In this document: positions 35,343 to 46,899 of the stretch, in pieces
Position numbering within the stretch: position 1 is the first letter of the stretch
How the letters are laid out: each line of letters starts with the position of its first letter
Source of the DNA: Tachypleus tridentatus
Lineage: Eukaryota; Arthropoda; Merostomata; Xiphosura; Limulidae
Assembly (NCBI RefSeq): GCF_004210375.1
Contig: NC_134834.1
Span: forward strand, 92,756,170-92,820,169
Direction of reading: 5' to 3'
Length of the DNA: 64,000 nt
Made by a program: the position numbers and the translations under genes
Notes under the pieces: model-generated
Seen by the model: the letters and a program-made list of their open reading frames with translations, nothing else
Database searches by the model: none
What the model was told of the DNA's origin: nothing

Positions 35343-35526
35343 CATATTCAAAGAAATGAAATAGAATTTAACTAAAATAATATATGTAATAAGAATATTA
35401 AAGGAGACATAAGGAAAGCCAGTTGAAAATATTCAATATGATTGAGTCACTGACCACTTTCTACCTTCACGTATTTTACGTGTTAATTACGAAGTTAATA
35501 AGATAAGGTTTAATTTTATTTAACAC

Positions 35527-35590
35527 AGGTTCATGTCCCACGCTGAGACAACGGTAAGTCTCCTTATTTACAACGCTTTTTTAGGTGCTC
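35527..35590 (+). mobile_element. SINE-C head fragment
   Basis: GTCCCACGCTGAGACAACGG then TAAGTCTCC..ATTTACAACGC; the 3' half is gone. Confidence 0.65.
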
Positions 35591-35599
35591 TCTCCTGGT

Positions 35600-36220
35600 G
35601 TTTATAAGCAGTAGGAATGTTGACATTTAGGAGTTGAGAAAGCAAACATATTCACGTGTTTGTTTTATATCAGAACATATTGAAAAATCGTGTAGAAAAC
35701 ATTATTTTAAATTCAACATTAAACGGTCGTTGTACGTCATGATCTTTCTTAACCGTTGGCGTGTAGTCAGCAAAAGTAAAAAAAAAAAAAAGTTTGTTGG
35801 GTATATAACCCTCATAGTTTCAGGGCTGCGTTGTCTCTTTACTGTGATACATAACTAAGTTTGTTTTTCATATACTTGATTAGAAAGCATGCGTTTATTT
35901 TTTATCGCCAGAAAGTCATAAAAAAAAACAAATTTCCCGACAGTAGAAATAAACAGGCTCACTGTTTTGGAATCTCTTTTTAAAGATGCAGGTAAATACA
36001 ACATATTGTAATGCAACTCAGGTTTCTATAAAGCATTATTATAACAGTATGATGATAGTACAATATGTAAAAATTTGTTTATGTTATAATTATTTAGCCT
36101 AATGTATAGCTGAAATTACACCGTGAAGGTAAATACACCCAAAGGTGTAGTTTCCCTTTTGACAAACTAATGACATGTTGTTTGCGTATGAAGGGTGGGT
36201 ACGTTTATCAGAAACTAGTT
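35600..36220. other. Unassigned AT-rich sequence
   Basis: Includes a 13-A run near 35778 and a 74-codon frame (35634-35858) with no family resemblance. Confidence 0.4.
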
Positions 36221-36227
36221 TGGCTTA

Positions 36228-36350
36228 ACTGTTATTAAGCGCAAAGTTACACAATGGGTTGTTTATGCTCTGCCCGCCACGGGTATCGAAACTCAAGTTT
36301 CAGCATCGTTAGCTTGCAGACTTCGCACTGAGCTAGAAGGGCAAAAACCA
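36228..36350 (-). mobile_element. SINE-B copy
   Basis: Minus-strand TTATTAAGCGCAAAGTTACA tail, CTCTGCCCGCCACGGGTATC middle and a diverged head. Confidence 0.85.
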
Positions 36351-36587
36351 GTTCTTGCTTTATTTCTAGAAAAAGCATTTTATAATTTTATGTGAAGTTT
36401 CAGATAATATTCCCCCCACCTTTCTGCCTTCCTACTTATATAAATATTTTATATTTCAACAAGGTGAATACAGTTTCGACAGTAATGTAATGATATATTA
36501 TCATTCAATTTGATTCATTCTGAGAACTCGCGACTAAAGTTAGCTTTCTGAAACCATCTGGAACTCCCGACGGTTTTATTCTCACTG

Positions 36588-36846
36588 GGTTTGTTTGTTT
36601 TGAATTTCGCGCAAAACTCCAGAAAAGCTATCTGCGCTAGCCGTCTCTAAATTAGCAGTGTAAGACTAGAGGGAGGGCAGCTAGTCATCACCACCCACCG
36701 CCAACTCTTGGGCTACTTTTTTACCAACGAATAGTGAGATTCACAGTCATATATAACGCCCCTACGGTTTGGTGTGACGAGGATTCGAATCCGTGACCCT
36801 CAGAAGACTAGTCGAACCCCCATTATCACCTTTCCATGCCGTACCG
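36588..36846 (-). mobile_element. SINE-A copy
   Basis: Complete but diverged minus-strand copy; the segment following CGCCCCTACGG is shortened. Confidence 0.88.
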
Positions 36847-36943
36847 TATGTAATAAATAATGTGTAACATTAAATGTTTATATTAAATTCTAACTGCGAT
36901 CAAAATGTATTTATTTAACAATGACAAACCTCCAAAAGAAAAG

Positions 36944-37065
36944 CCTCCTAGTGGCTCAGTGGTATGTCTGCGGACTTACAACGCTAAAAACCGGGTTTCG
37001 ATACCCGTGGTGGGCAGAGCACAGATAGCCCATTCAGTAGCCGTGTGCTTAATTCAAAACAACAA
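36944..37065 (+). mobile_element. SINE-B copy
   Basis: Well-preserved copy flanked by a perfect 12-bp direct repeat CCAAAAGAAAAG (36932-36943 and 37066-37077). The same 12-mer occurs a third time after the adjacent SINE-A fragment. Confidence 0.94.
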
Positions 37066-37077
37066 CCAAAAGAAAAG

Positions 37078-37121
37078 CGCAAATAGCCCTCGTGTAGCTT
37101 TGCGAGAAATTCCAAAACAAA
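37078..37121 (+). mobile_element. SINE-A tail fragment, 44 bp
   Basis: CGCAAATAGCCCTCGTGTAG, GCTTTGCGAGAAATTCC and an AAAC end, bounded by CCAAAAGAAAAG on both sides (37066-37077 and 37122-37133). It is a severely 5'-truncated insertion at the same target as the SINE-B beside it. Confidence 0.9.
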
Positions 37122-37239
37122 CCAAAAGAAAAGTTTTAACATAATTTATAAATACCACTAGTTGTATTAATTACTACGAAATTGTTGTGCTCTTACTTGA
37201 GGATCCTCTTGAATAGATGAGAAATAAGAACTTATGAAA

Positions 37240-37970
37240 ATCCTACGAGTAAAAAAAAAAAAGTTCATATCCATTTAACTGCCTATCTCTAACAGGCGAG
37301 AACCAAACCGTACCTTCTGTCTTTTACAAGAAAAGTTAGAATTTGACCATCCTATGGAATAAAAATTAACTTCTTTTTATACTGCAGGTTCCTAAGGGGT
37401 AATAATCTCTGAAGATCCACTCTAAAAAATAATATTGGAACCTATTTATTGTCCAATAGCAAATAACACATGAATAATCTCCCTGTAATTGGCAATTTAC
37501 TTCTTAGAAATTATTACTTGGATTTATTGGTGATTTAGTGGCAAGTAATGGCTTCTGAAGATCCATTCTATGGCGGAATATATTTACCTTCTGAACTTAC
37601 TAAAGTACCTGTTGAGACCCTGGAGCATACAAAGTGGTTACGTTTTTACTTATTTTTATTACAGGATGTCAATGGTTGAGTAAAAAGTTACAGTTACAAA
37701 ACTTCCTTTCAGTGGAATGTTGAACTCCTGTTCTTAAGAGAGTTAATTGTTGGACAAATGGCAACTGAATGCAATAGTTCCTGAAAAATCCACCAGGTAA
37801 CTATTTGTGTAGCTTTGATTCTTAATAAATACCCCTAATGGGTGTGTTTTGGAAGATCATTCCTGCTGGGGGATGTTTAATTATATCTCTATTAGATATA
37901 TTAGTTGTAAGCAGTCGATTAAGAGGATCTGTCCTGTAGGAAAATGTCTTCTCTTTACCTTTACTGAAGA
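37240..37970. repeat. Low-copy degenerate repeat region
   Basis: Motifs such as CTGAAGATCCAYTCTA recur at about 37408 and 37556, with weaker versions near 37781 and 37850 (GAAAAATCCACC, GGAAGATCATTCCTG). This suggests an old array of roughly 150-bp units. No gene. Confidence 0.35.
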
Positions 37971-37974
37971 CTTC

Positions 37975-38067
37975 TGGTGATCTGTAGTGTTCCCACCACT
38001 GGTATTTAAACTCGGTTTTGACGTTATAAGCCTTCAGACTTATATCTGAACCACTGAGGGGCTTCAA
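37975..38067 (-). mobile_element. SINE-B head fragment
   Basis: On the minus strand AAGCCCCTCAGTGGTTCAGA, TAACGTC and GTGGTGGGAAC are recognisable. The tail is lost. Confidence 0.75.
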
Positions 38068-38069
38068 AT

Positions 38070-38460
38070 TTAAGTGGGAATCTTAAAACTGATTTTGCTC
38101 TTGTTGTATTGATAGAATACAATCCACCGAACACTCAGACTGTTAGGGAAAGATTAAATTAGACTATTCTTAAATTATCTGTACCAAAGAGGAAGAAGTA
38201 CAGAAGAATGCCTAATCTGTACCGGTTTTTATTTGGAAAACTTAGTTATGTCTATTAGGGTATATTCAATGTTTCTTGTACTCTTCTTATAAGTATAAAC
38301 ATCCTTTGAGTTCACTTTTAACAAGTTTATTAGAAATACAACATAGCTAAAATTGGTCATTTTAAGTTTTATACAAAAACAAGCAACATAATTCTATGTT
38401 TAGTAACCTTCCGCTAGCGTCTGGTTACAGCTCTGATAAATAAGCCACTTTTCTGTAATA
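38070..38460. other. Unassigned AT-rich sequence
   Basis: No gene or element recognised. Confidence 0.4.
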
Positions 38461-38462
38461 TT

Positions 38463-38689
38463 AGCCCGGCATGGCCGAGCGCGTTAGGCGTGCGACTCGT
38501 AATCCGAGGGTCGCGGGTTCGCATCCCAGTCGCGCTAAACATGCTCGCCCTTTCAGCCGTGGGGGCGTTATAAGTGACGGTCAGTCCCACTATTCGTTGG
38601 TACAAGAGTAGCTCAAGAGTTGGCGGTGGGTGGTGATGACTAGCTGCCTTCCCTCTAGTCTTACACTGCTAAATTAGGGACGGCTCAGG
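38463..38689 (+). mobile_element. SINE-A copy, 3'-truncated
   Basis: Full head of the GCATCCC type (CGTGCGACTCGTAATCCGAG), body to GGGACGGCT; the tail after that point is missing. Confidence 0.9.
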
Positions 38690-39195
38690 CTGGGGGTTGT
38701 GCAGTAGGCTAACAATTTACTCACTTAAAAAACCAGCGTGTTAATGAATCCTCAAGCGATTGCGGCCCTATGTTCCTTCATGGAATCGGTTGGCATAATA
38801 ATAATAATAATATAGTATTAAATGACTCTTACATCTATACTCAAATTATAATTAACTGATCGTTTAACATTTCCAGGAAAGGGTTATGGATCTGGTGCTT
38901 CGTAATTAATTATCCACTTGAACAAAAATGTTTTTTTTCCCATTAAAACAAATGAGCTTAATATTTTTCACAGTAGAATAAATTATCTTAATTGCTACTT
39001 ATAAAACATCTGAGGAAAAAATTCATCAAATGCTGAAATTTAAAACAAAACAAATTAATATTTAAAGTAAACGCTACAACGGCACTTTATCTAGTGGCTA
39101 TTATGTGACCATTCGAAAACTAAATATTTGCAGCATTTTATTGGATATAAACGTTATACTTTTCAGAGTTACGTGGTCATAAACCAACAAATCAT
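38690..39195. other. Unassigned AT-rich sequence
   Basis: Contains an (ATA)n run near 38798-38812. No gene. Confidence 0.4.
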
Positions 39196-39199
39196 CAAG

Positions 39200-39450
39200 T
39201 CCCCTGATGGTACAGCGGTAAGTCTACGGATTTACAACGCTCCAATCAGGGGTTCGATTTCCCTCGGTGGACTCAGCAAATAGTTGTTGTTTTGAATTAA
39301 GCACAAAGCTACACAATGGGCCATTTGTACTCTGCCCACCACAAGTATCGAAACCCGGTCTTTAGCGTTGTAAGTCCGCAGACATACCGCTGAGCCACTG
39401 GGGGGCTCTCAGCAAATAGTCTGAGGTGGCTTTGCGAAATAAAAGTTCTA
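39200..39450 (+). mobile_element. SINE-C copy split by a SINE-B
   Basis: Head CCCCTGATGGTACAGCGGTA and GGTTCGATTTCCCTCGGTGG B-box region to 39283; the tail AGTCTGAGGTGGCTTTGCG resumes at 39419. The interruption is the nested SINE-B at 39284-39407. Confidence 0.92.
39284..39407 (-). mobile_element. SINE-B copy nested in a SINE-C
   Basis: Minus-strand SINE-B flanked by a perfect 12-bp TSD CTCAGCAAATAG (39272-39283 and 39408-39419) copied from the host SINE-C. SINE-B was therefore active after this SINE-C inserted. Confidence 0.96.
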
Positions 39451-39704
39451 CATCAAATGGCCAGTGTTAGAGACAAGTGTGCTGGAAACCAGAGATCGGT
39501 TACAGAATAGACTTTACTATACGTCTAAAGTTTCAGCTTTAAGAATTTAAAATACGTTTTTAAAAGATCTAAATCTTCTATTTTTCTATTCCATAACTAT
39601 AACCAAATAACTTATCCAGCGTTTCGTTCGAAGTTAAATAAAATTATCAACTTAAAAGACATATAATATCGTGAAATATATTTAACCCTAACAGTTATAA
39701 TCAC

Positions 39705-39812
39705 TTCCCACAGTAGTTCAGTTTGGGGTCTTAACAACGCTACGGGTTTCGACGGGAATAACATAGATACCCCAGCGTGTAAATTGTGTAGTTTTGTGTT
39801 TAACAACAAAGG
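39705..39812 (+). mobile_element. SINE-B copy, diverged
   Basis: CAGTAGTTCAG head relic, GGGTTTCGACGGGAATA B box, ATAGATACCCCAGCGTG and GTGTAGTTTTGTGTTTAAC tail. Confidence 0.75.
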
Positions 39813-40111
39813 AACATATATTATGAGTACCCTGAAATTTTATCTTTCGCCAACCAAATGTACTTTTATTTTCCATTTAAATAATTTTTATTTCATGGTT
39901 GAAAATATCATGCAGGTATGATGTCTAAATGTGTGTGGTGAAAATCTCGGGTTTCGTGCGATCACCTGTTGACGGAAGGGAAAATTAAAATAACATAAAG
40001 AAATAGGGTCATTTTTATTATCAGAGAAACTAAACCTACCCACGTGACCTACTCTCGCTGTCTAGAAAAGCCGTTATGTTTATTCACGTGTTTCATTTTC
40101 CACCACACCGT

Positions 40112-40229
40112 GCCCCTCAGTGGGACGCTGTTATGTCTGCCGACTTACAACGCTAGAAATTGGGCTTCGATAATCGTGATGGACATAACACAGATAGCCC
40201 ATTGTGCTTAACCTCAAACAAACAAACAA
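40112..40229 (+). mobile_element. SINE-B copy
   Basis: CCCCTCAGTGGGACGCTG head, GGGCTTCGATAATCGTGATG B box, shortened tail and (CAAA)n end. The short flanking repeat CCACACC marks the ends. Confidence 0.88.
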
Positions 40230-40393
40230 ATTGCCACACCTTAAGCACTTGCCAGTTATGAAAAATAATGCATAAAGATTCGTGCATGATATATAAGTAA
40301 ATGTAGACTTCGAATCAGAAATAACTGATTTGTAATTCGTTTTTACTTTGTTTCAAAATGTTGTATGAGTTAATCTTCTATAGTAGTTTTATT

Positions 40394-40671
40394 TTTGTTT
40401 GTTTGTTTTCGAATTTCGCGCAAAGCTACACATTAGCTATCTGCGTTAGGCGTCACTACTTTAGCACTGTAAGATTAGAGGGAAGGCAACTAGTCATCAT
40501 CACCCACCGCCAACTCTTGGGCTACTCTTTTACCAAGGGTAGTGGGATTGGTCACCACATTATAACGCATCCACATCTGAAAGGGGCGAACATAGTTGGG
40601 GTCACGGGGTTTTGAACCCGCACCCATCAGATTACAAGGCGAGCTCCTTAACCATCTGGCCATACCGAACC
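40394..40671 (-). mobile_element. SINE-A copy, full length
   Basis: Minus-strand copy, moderately diverged but complete. The 85-codon frame 40358-40615 is SINE translation. Confidence 0.92.
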
Positions 40672-40679
40672 ATAATGGT

Positions 40680-41270
40680 TCTAACTGAAAATCTGAACTT
40701 TCATCTTTTTCTATAAAAGAAAATGGGGTAGCTAGTGTTATAGCTGGAGTATCTTAAAGTATTTTGCTTGCGTCCTGTTACATTTTAAAAAATACACCCC
40801 GTACTATGGGTCAGAATGCGCGCTATAAGAATAACAGTTAAATCTCCTTATTCGATTCGAGTAGTTCAAGAATTGACAGAGGGTGTCGTTGACTAGGTAC
40901 AAATTTTGGTTTAGTCTATCAGTTTAAAATTAGGAATGTCACACTCAGATAGTTTTTGCGTAGTTTGGCTCATATATCGAAATAATATTGGAGGGCAACT
41001 TAATTTAATTTATGTTTAAAAATTATATAGACACATTCGTGAATATGTAAATTAGCATTTTACCCATTTAACTTTCTGACAGACCTCTTTATCTACATTA
41101 TTTAACGAAACATAAATGTCGTCCCGAAAATAAGAGGTTTCCGTCTACACTTCAGGGTCTAATGTATTTCGTCCATTTATATAAGAACTGGTTTAAAAAA
41201 TCATTTTAGATAAAACTCCCAATGATGCTTAGCCTCTCAAAATTATGTTATATTGTGCATTCCTTTCTTC
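40680..41270. other. Unassigned sequence
   Basis: No gene. A possible ancient SINE-A relic lies around 40800-40975 (GGGTCAGAATGCGCGCTATA, then a TTCGATTCGAGTAG stretch), too decayed to call. Confidence 0.4.
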
Positions 41271-41274
41271 CCAC

Positions 41275-42765
41275 TAGGTGTAGAACGTTATACTGGGTGA
41301 TTCCATCGGTTTACGTATCCTTAACCACCTATACTGTGTTGTTGCATCAGTTTCTCACTCAATAATTTTCTGAACGAGCTGTCAGATCAGTTTTTTTTTT
41401 TTTTTTGTCGTTAACCTTGTAAATCATGTTGTTGAATCGTTTCCCTGTCTTTAATATTCTAAACTATTCTGTCGGCTCACTTTTCTGTCCTTAACCTTCT
41501 TAACTATGCTGTTGCATCAGTTTGCTATCCTTAACCATATAAACTGTAATTGTTATAGTTTTCTGTCCTTAACCTTGTAAACTATGCTGTTGCATCGGTT
41601 TGCTATCCTTAACCATATAAACTGTAATTGTTTTAGTTTTCTGTCCTTAACCTTGTAAACTATGCTGTTGCATCAGTTTGCTATCCTTAACCATATAAAC
41701 TGTAATTGTATTAGTTTTCTGTCCTTAACCTTCTTAGCTGTGCTTTGCATCAGTTTATGTTAGTAACGTTCTAAACTATGCTGTTGCATCGGTTTGCTAT
41801 CCTTAACCCTATGAAATTTACATTTCATTAGTTTTCTATGCATCATTTTCTGATAGTAACGTTCTAAAGTATGCTGCTGCATCAGTTTTCTCTCGTTAAA
41901 ATTCCTTAACCTTCTAAACTATGATATTACATCAAATTTTCTTCCTTAACTTTCTAAGCTATGATACTTTATCAGTTTCACGTCCTCAACCTTCTACACT
42001 AAGATACTGTATCAGTTTCCCATCCTTAACCTTCTAAACTATGATACTGTATCAGTTTCCCGTCCGTAACCTTCTAAACTACGATACTGTAGCAGTTTTC
42101 TGTCGTTAAAATTCTAAACTACGATATTGTATCAGTTTCCCGTCCTTAACCTTCTAAACTATGATACTGTATCAGTTTCCCGTCCTTAACCTTCTAAACT
42201 ATGATACTGTATCATTTTCCCGTCCTTAACCTTCTAAACTATGATACTGTATCAGTTTCCCGTCCTTAACCTTCTAAACTATGATACTGTATCAGTTTCC
42301 CATCCTTAACCTGCCAAACTATGATACTGTATCAGTTTCCCGTCCGTAACCTTCTAAACTACGATACTGTAGCAGTTTTCTGTCGTTAAAATTCTAAACT
42401 ACGATATTGTATCAGTTTCCCGTCCTTAACCTTCTAAACTATGATACTGTATCAGTTTCCCGTCCTTAACCTTCTAAACTATGATACTGTATCATTTTCC
42501 CGTCCTTAACCTTCTAAACTATGATACTGTATCATTTTCCCGTCCTTAACCTTCTAAACTATGATACTGTATCAGTTTCCCGTCATTAACCTTTTGAACT
42601 AAGATACTGTACGAGTTTCCCGTCCGTAATCTTCTAAACTATGATACTGTATCAGTTTCCCGTCCTTAACCTTCTAAACTATGATATTGTATCAGTTTTC
42701 TGTCGCTAATCCTTTAAGCTGTACTTTTACATTATTTTTCTGTCCTTAACCTTCTAGTATGTGTT
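41275..42765. repeat. 40-bp minisatellite with 280-bp higher-order repeat
   Basis: Core unit of 40 bp: CCTTCTAAACTATGATACTG then TATCAGTTTCCCGTCCTTAA. The 5' part (41,410-41,800) uses a divergent GCTGTTGCATCRGTTTGCTATC variant pair with an 80-bp period. A distinctive run of variant units (CATCCTTAAC, CGTCCGTAAC, then AGCAGTTTTCTGTCGTTAAA) recurs exactly 280 bp (7 units) later: 42021 and 42301 for the first mark, 42061 and 42341 for the second. Confidence 0.96.
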
Positions 42766-42789
42766 ATTGTTGTTTCAGTTTAAAAGCGC

Positions 42790-43710
42790 AAATAAATACT
42801 GATAAAAACGAATCCCAAGTTGGGTTTATTTAGAAGCTAATTAAGCGAAGGCTGATGTCCATAAATGAACCAACTGCAACATTGCTGGAAATAAATGTCT
42901 TCACCAAATTAACTCTTGAAAAACATATAAGAAACAACAACAAGAGAGTGAAAGAGTAAGAAACCAATCTTTCATGGTTATCTTGACTGATAAACCTAAA
43001 TATTTCTTAATGTGAATCTACACGAACCTAAAGTCACACTTTAGTTTTCAATCGAAATATGCAAATTCTCTATAAAGGTAGACCGACTTTATACAGTTCA
43101 TCAACTGGACTGGATATATCTTGACCCTTGCGCAACATACTTGTATTATATTACGAAGTCTTTTAGAAAATCTGGAAAAAAATTCAAACAGGTTTTTTAG
43201 CAGATCAAAGTGATTCATGACACACAATATAGGATACATCGAATCATATTCACGTGTTGGCATTAGTGAAACCATGGACTTGAAAGAGGTCACGCTTTAA
43301 GTTACTCCCAATATCCACGAGCCACGCAGTTCACCGTACCAGTGTGTGCTCATAGTAACAAGGAACTTAACCTTTCGCACTAAGCAAATGACAACTGAGT
43401 ATCACGTTATTAACATAAATCACCTACACTGATTTGTAGGACGCGATCTCGCCTATAATGTGAAACTTATATTTATTAGATCATCTGTATATATGTTAAC
43501 CAAAATTACAGTTGTTGTTGTATGTTAACCGTTAGGGTGTAACACATAAAAGTTTATATAATTACACAGCTGATGACGAATGTTTTCCATATACCATGTG
43601 GTTCTTTGTGAAATCAACGATCTCTTCCAAAATGCAAGACTTGTTAGGCGACTATGTACAAGTCATGTTGAGAATAAAAATTAATTAATCAAATTTTGAT
43701 AATTCGTTGA
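42790..43710. other. Unassigned AT-rich sequence
   Basis: An 81-codon minus-strand frame (43048-43293) has no recognisable family. Nothing else seen. Confidence 0.4.
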
Positions 43711-43714
43711 GGTC

Positions 43715-43842
43715 CTGTCCCTCGCTGGGACAGCGGTAAATCTTCGGATTGACAAAACTAAATTCAAGATCTCGATTCCTCTCGGTGGACACAGCAGAGA
43801 ACCCGATGTGGCTTTGCTATATGAAAAATACACACACACGTT
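43715..43842 (+). mobile_element. SINE-C copy
   Basis: GTCCCTCGCTGGGACAGCGG head, TCTCGATTCCTCTCGGTGGA B box, CCGATGTGGCTTTGCTATAT tail and (CA)n end. Confidence 0.92.
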
Positions 43843-43979
43843 TAGATCCCAGAAATAACTAGATCAGACACAGACTGGAGTAGCGCTGTTAATAATCCTA
43901 AAACTTGAAAGAAACGTTAATATATGTCTTGGAAGTACTAAATCGTGAAACATAAAGACAGCTACCTACCTGATTATCG

Positions 43980-44098
43980 CCTGAGAAGGTCAGGTGGTAA
44001 TTGTACCGACTTTTAAAGCTAATATTCGGGGTCCGATTCCGTGCGGTAGACGGACCTCAGATGGTCCATTATGTGGCTTTGAGCTAAAACAAATCACA
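43980..44098 (+). mobile_element. SINE-C-like copy, divergent type
   Basis: GAGAAGGTCAGGTGGTAATT head, GGGTCCGATTCCGTGCGGTA B box, GACCTCAGATGGTCCATTAT and GTGGCTTTGAGCTAAAAC tail. The tail core is shared but the head differs from typical SINE-C. Confidence 0.75.
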
Positions 44099-44110
44099 CA
44101 GGCACGAGCT

Positions 44111-44392
44111 TGTTTGTTTGTTTGTTTTTTGAATTTCGCACAAAGCTACTCGAGGGCTATCTGTGCTAGCCGTCCCTAATTTAGCAGTGTAAGACAAGAG
44201 GAAAGGCAGCTAGTCATCACCACCCACCGCCAACTCTTAGACTACTCTTTTACCAATGAATAGTGGGATTGACCGTCACATTATAACGCCCCCACGGCTG
44301 AAAGGGCGAGCATGTTTGGTGCGACGGGGATGCGAACCCGCGACCCTCAGATTACGAGTCGCACGCCTTAACACGCTTGGCCATGTCGGGCC
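44111..44392 (-). mobile_element. SINE-A copy, full length and young
   Basis: Minus-strand copy close to the family consensus as inferred from the other copies here. Perfect 12-bp TSD CAGGCACGAGCT (44099-44110 and 44393-44404). It inserted at the 3' end of the preceding SINE-C-like element. Confidence 0.96.
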
Positions 44393-44409
44393 CAGGCACG
44401 AGCTAAATA

Positions 44410-45240
44410 GCAAGGAATATCAGTAGGTTAAATTACTTTTAGTTTCATAATCTTAGGGACCACACTTTTATTAACCTGTGATTATTCAATCCTTGCTTTA
44501 TATTTTGTTGGCTATAAATGCAAAGATTTGTCCAAGCTTTAACTTTACTGTTCTCTAAATCATAAAATATACATAACTCTTGAGAGTGTTTTTCTTTTCA
44601 AAATAGCAGTTGATCTGATACTAATTATAGTCAATGCATAGCAAAAAGCCAGTTATTACATACATATATTAAATATTTACGTCTTAGATGTCGAAAATGT
44701 TGTTTTGTGTAACTTTTAGAACATACTTGTTACAACAGTTTAGTTCTCGTCTTTTTCTTGAAACACCAGGTGGTTCAGTGATAAGTTTGTGAGCTTATAA
44801 CAATGAAAATCGAGTTTCAATCCCAGCCTGATGTGGCTTTCTTGTAACACACACAGGTCTTGTTGCTCAATAATTCACACATGCATCCTCTAAACACATA
44901 TACAGTTGCTAAAGTTAATTGTAGTGTCAAATTAACAGATTAAACGTAACTAAACATTTCGCTAAATTATCGGAAGAAATACTGAACGGCATTTAAACGT
45001 TTACTATAGCTTTTCTAACTAACAGTTGAAACACAATAAATCGTTTTTACAAATTATTATAAAAAGACAGTTAGATATAATAGTATTCAGTGTTTCAATT
45101 ACGAAAATTTTCAAAGGATTCGGTACAAAATTTCAACTAACTTTTAATTTTAAGTAACTAAGAAAGTTACAGTCCTAACATAAATAGTGATTGCGCTTAA
45201 ATTAACAGACAATTCTTCTAAAAATACCTTTGTTTTAGGG
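44410..45240. other. Unassigned AT-rich sequence with one SINE relic
   Basis: A degraded SINE-C lies at about 44766-44858 (CAGGTGGTTCAGTGATAAGT, then CCTGATGTGGCTTTCTTGTA). No gene. Confidence 0.5.
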
Positions 45241-45249
45241 GTAAAGTAA

Positions 45250-45960
45250 CGCTCAATATCAGTTTTCCCTGTCACTTCTAGAGTTGTATATTGAAGGTAA
45301 GATCCGGTGTCAATTAATCTGTGTTTTGTAACTGAATTATAAAGCTAGCCATCAAATGAAGTATTCATCAGCCCTCTTACCTCTGACGTTGTATACAAGA
45401 GAGAAGTAATAACATTCAGTATTGTTTCATCTCTGACATTGTATATTTTATTGAAGGAATTAGAGTCGAAGTTAATCAACTTTGTGATTTCTAGTGTTGT
45501 ATGTTGTAAGGATGGAATAACATTTAGATAGCTTGTAATTTCTGGTATTGTATATTGTAGAGAAGAAATAACAATCACAATCAGTTGGCCTTATATTTTC
45601 TGTTATTGTATGCTGTAGGGAAGAAACAGCACTCAGATAGCTTGTAATTTCTGGTATTGTATATTGTAGAGAAGAAATAACAATCAGAATCAGTTGGCCT
45701 TATATTTTCTGGTGTTGTATGCTGTATGGAAGAAATAGCACTCAGATGGCTTGTATTTTCTGGTGTTGTATGCTGTAGGGAAGAAATAGCACTCAGATGG
45801 CTTGTATTTTCTGGTGTTGTATGCTGTAGGGAAGAAACAGCACTCAGATGGCTTGTAATTTCTGGTATTGTATATTCTGGAGAAGAAATAACAATCAGAA
45901 TCAATAGGCCTTGTATATTCTAGTGTTGTGTGCTGTGAGGAAAGAATAGCATCCATAATC
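45250..45960. repeat. 51-bp minisatellite
   Basis: Unit of 51 bp (GAAGAAATAGCACTCAGATG, then GCTTGTATTTTCTGGTGTTG, then TATGCTGTAGG); exact step between 45729 and 45780, about 12 imperfect copies in all. The period equals 17 codons, so both strands stay open (107- and 111-codon minus-strand frames reading SSLQHTTPENTSHLSAI). These frames are not genes. Confidence 0.93.
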
Positions 45961-46404
45961 AATTTCTGCTGTTTCATATACAGTGAAAATATAAAAGTCG
46001 TTATTATGAGTCTTGGCCTCTTCAAATTTGTGCAGGAAAGCTAAGTTAACTTTATCAGCATCTAAGTCGTCTCAATCGTGCAACGTTAAGGTAGTCGTGA
46101 TATAAACCACTCTCTGAACAATCTATGTTGGCAGATTATCTGTAGAGGGCTTCTCTAAACGATAATTATAACTACGTGTACCGTGATAATAATCATATCA
46201 GTTTATGTCCAATGCAATGACAAATGTGCAGATGTGTGATTTAACCAAATAACCATTGAAAAATCTAATGAAAATTTTGAATTTAGACAAATTAGTACCA
46301 AAGTTCTTGTATTATCTGGACTTCTGAGAATATAACAACACACGAAATAAAACATTTGTTAGGATTTATGACGCTTTATATTATCACACAAAGAAAAATG
46401 TTTG

Positions 46405-46625
46405 TAATCTGTTATAGAATAAAATTATGAGAAGTTTCGTAATCTTATTGTTACAAAAGAAACTCTGACAAGTTTCGTAATCTTACTGTTTTAGATCAAA
46501 TTATGATACGTTTCATAATCTTGATGTCTTAGAGCAAGCTATGACAAATTTTCTAATCTCATCATTATAGAACAAACTGTGAGAAATTGCTTGACGTCAC
46601 TGTTATAGAACAAAATTTATAGCCC
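46405..46625. repeat. Degenerate array of about 48 bp
   Basis: About five copies around AGTTTCGTAATCTTA...TGTTATAGA.CAAA; the first two GTTTCGTAATCTTA motifs are 48 bp apart. Confidence 0.75.
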
Positions 46626-46688
46626 TATTTTTAGTAAACAATAAAATTTATTCCATGTTTCGTAGTCTTTGTATCCTCTGTTCCGTAA

Positions 46689-46817
46689 GCCCCCCAGTGA
46701 CTCAGCGGTGTGTCTACGGACTTACAACGCTAAAATCCGGGTTTCGATACCCGTGGTGGGCAGAGCACAGATAGCCCATTGTGTAGCTTTGTACTTAATT
46801 CAAAACAACAACAACAA
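46689..46817 (+). mobile_element. SINE-B copy, full length
   Basis: Nearly consensus copy with an AACAACAACAAC end and a perfect 11-bp TSD CTGTTCCGTAA (46678-46688 and 46818-46828). Confidence 0.96.
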
Positions 46818-46899
46818 CTGTTCCGTAATGTGTCTTGTAAAACAGTTATTGTATGCTAGTTTCGAGAACAAACCTTAGATCATCAAACAGGTTTAATTG

